DNA of 64,000 nucleotides from Todiramphus chloris collaris (taxonomy: Eukaryota > Chordata > Aves > Coraciiformes > Alcedinidae), in assembly GCA_025345505.1 (NCBI GenBank), contig JANVCC010000010.1, positions 45,023,738-45,087,737 on the forward strand, in the 5' to 3' direction. Both the position numbers and the translations under genes were made by a program. Under the pieces are notes generated by a model, which saw only the letters and a program-made list of their open reading frames with translations, did not search any database and had not been told where the DNA came from. Of this stretch, positions 63,812-64,000 are shown piece after piece. The stretch's first letter is position 1; the number at the start of each line of letters is the position of its first letter.

Positions 63812-64000
63812 TTTTACTGTATTATGTAGGAGTTCCACTCAAGAATTCTGCTTCATTTGAATACATGGAAAAAATTATGGTCTTCATGAAGCTGAAGAAG
63901 AAGGTGCAGCAACACACAGAGTAAAAACTTGAAAACACTGAACTTATTGGCCATTTCAAGATTTACCCAGATATTTAGCATATTGTGCCCAGTCCCTTTA
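63812..64000. other. Unique non-coding DNA at window edge
   Basis: Short stretch with no recognisable feature. It runs off the end of the window. Confidence 0.5.

Noticed and set aside
1-64000. CRISPR arrays, operons, bacterial promoters and ribosome binding sites
   Set aside because: No regularly spaced repeats and no compact gene order. All signs point to vertebrate nuclear DNA.
1-64000. Host exons with splice sites
   Set aside because: No open segment in unique DNA showed a recognisable protein domain, so no exon can be supported by eye.

Overview
The window reads as AT-rich, gene-poor vertebrate nuclear DNA, most likely from a bird. The main evidence is at least fourteen fragments of CR1 (chicken repeat 1) non-LTR retrotransposons on both strands. 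Most are cut short at the 5' end and several end in the ATTCTATG-type tail typical of avian CR1. By eye they cover roughly 10 kb, about 15% of the window. There are also two copies of one endogenous-retrovirus LTR family. No host protein-coding exon, tRNA, rRNA or CRISPR array could be supported, so the window is probably intergenic or inside a very long intron. CR1 also occurs in crocodilians and turtles, so the avian call is an inference.

Layout: 1-7499 is unique AT-rich DNA. 7500-9648 is a solo-LTR-like sequence split by a 1.4 kb CR1. 9981-10070 is a purine-rich (GGGGAA)n tract. 14861-15702 is a minus-strand CR1, and 16188-16579 is an unassigned block with an LTR-like promoter layout and an A20 run. 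17471-17700 and 18742-19873 are plus-strand CR1 pieces, the second carrying a long reverse-transcriptase reading frame. 22700-22785 is a CR1 scrap. 26828-29231 is a broken endogenous retrovirus: one LTR, a primer-binding-like site, a protease-like part and the start of reverse transcriptase. 33655-33870 (minus), 34180-34617 (plus), 39488-39625 (minus) and 42982-43857 (minus) are further CR1 pieces. 43858-53103 is the longest stretch without a recognisable element. 53104-54200 (minus), 55055-55943 (plus), 57801-57955 (minus), 61285-62240 (minus) and 62405-63811 (plus) form a CR1-rich right end.

Nothing here works together as a pathway. The content is layers of retrotransposon fossils that give a relative history: the LTR at 7.5-9.6 kb was in place before the CR1 that interrupts it, and the CR1 copies fall into about five groups by 3' end. 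Points for a second look are a CR1 whose endonuclease part is joined directly to its 3' end with most of the reverse transcriptase missing, a doubled CR1 3' terminus beside it, a CR1 with a different 5-bp (TAGAC)n tail, the nested LTR/CR1, and a 25-bp near-perfect palindrome. I found no convincing previously undescribed system.
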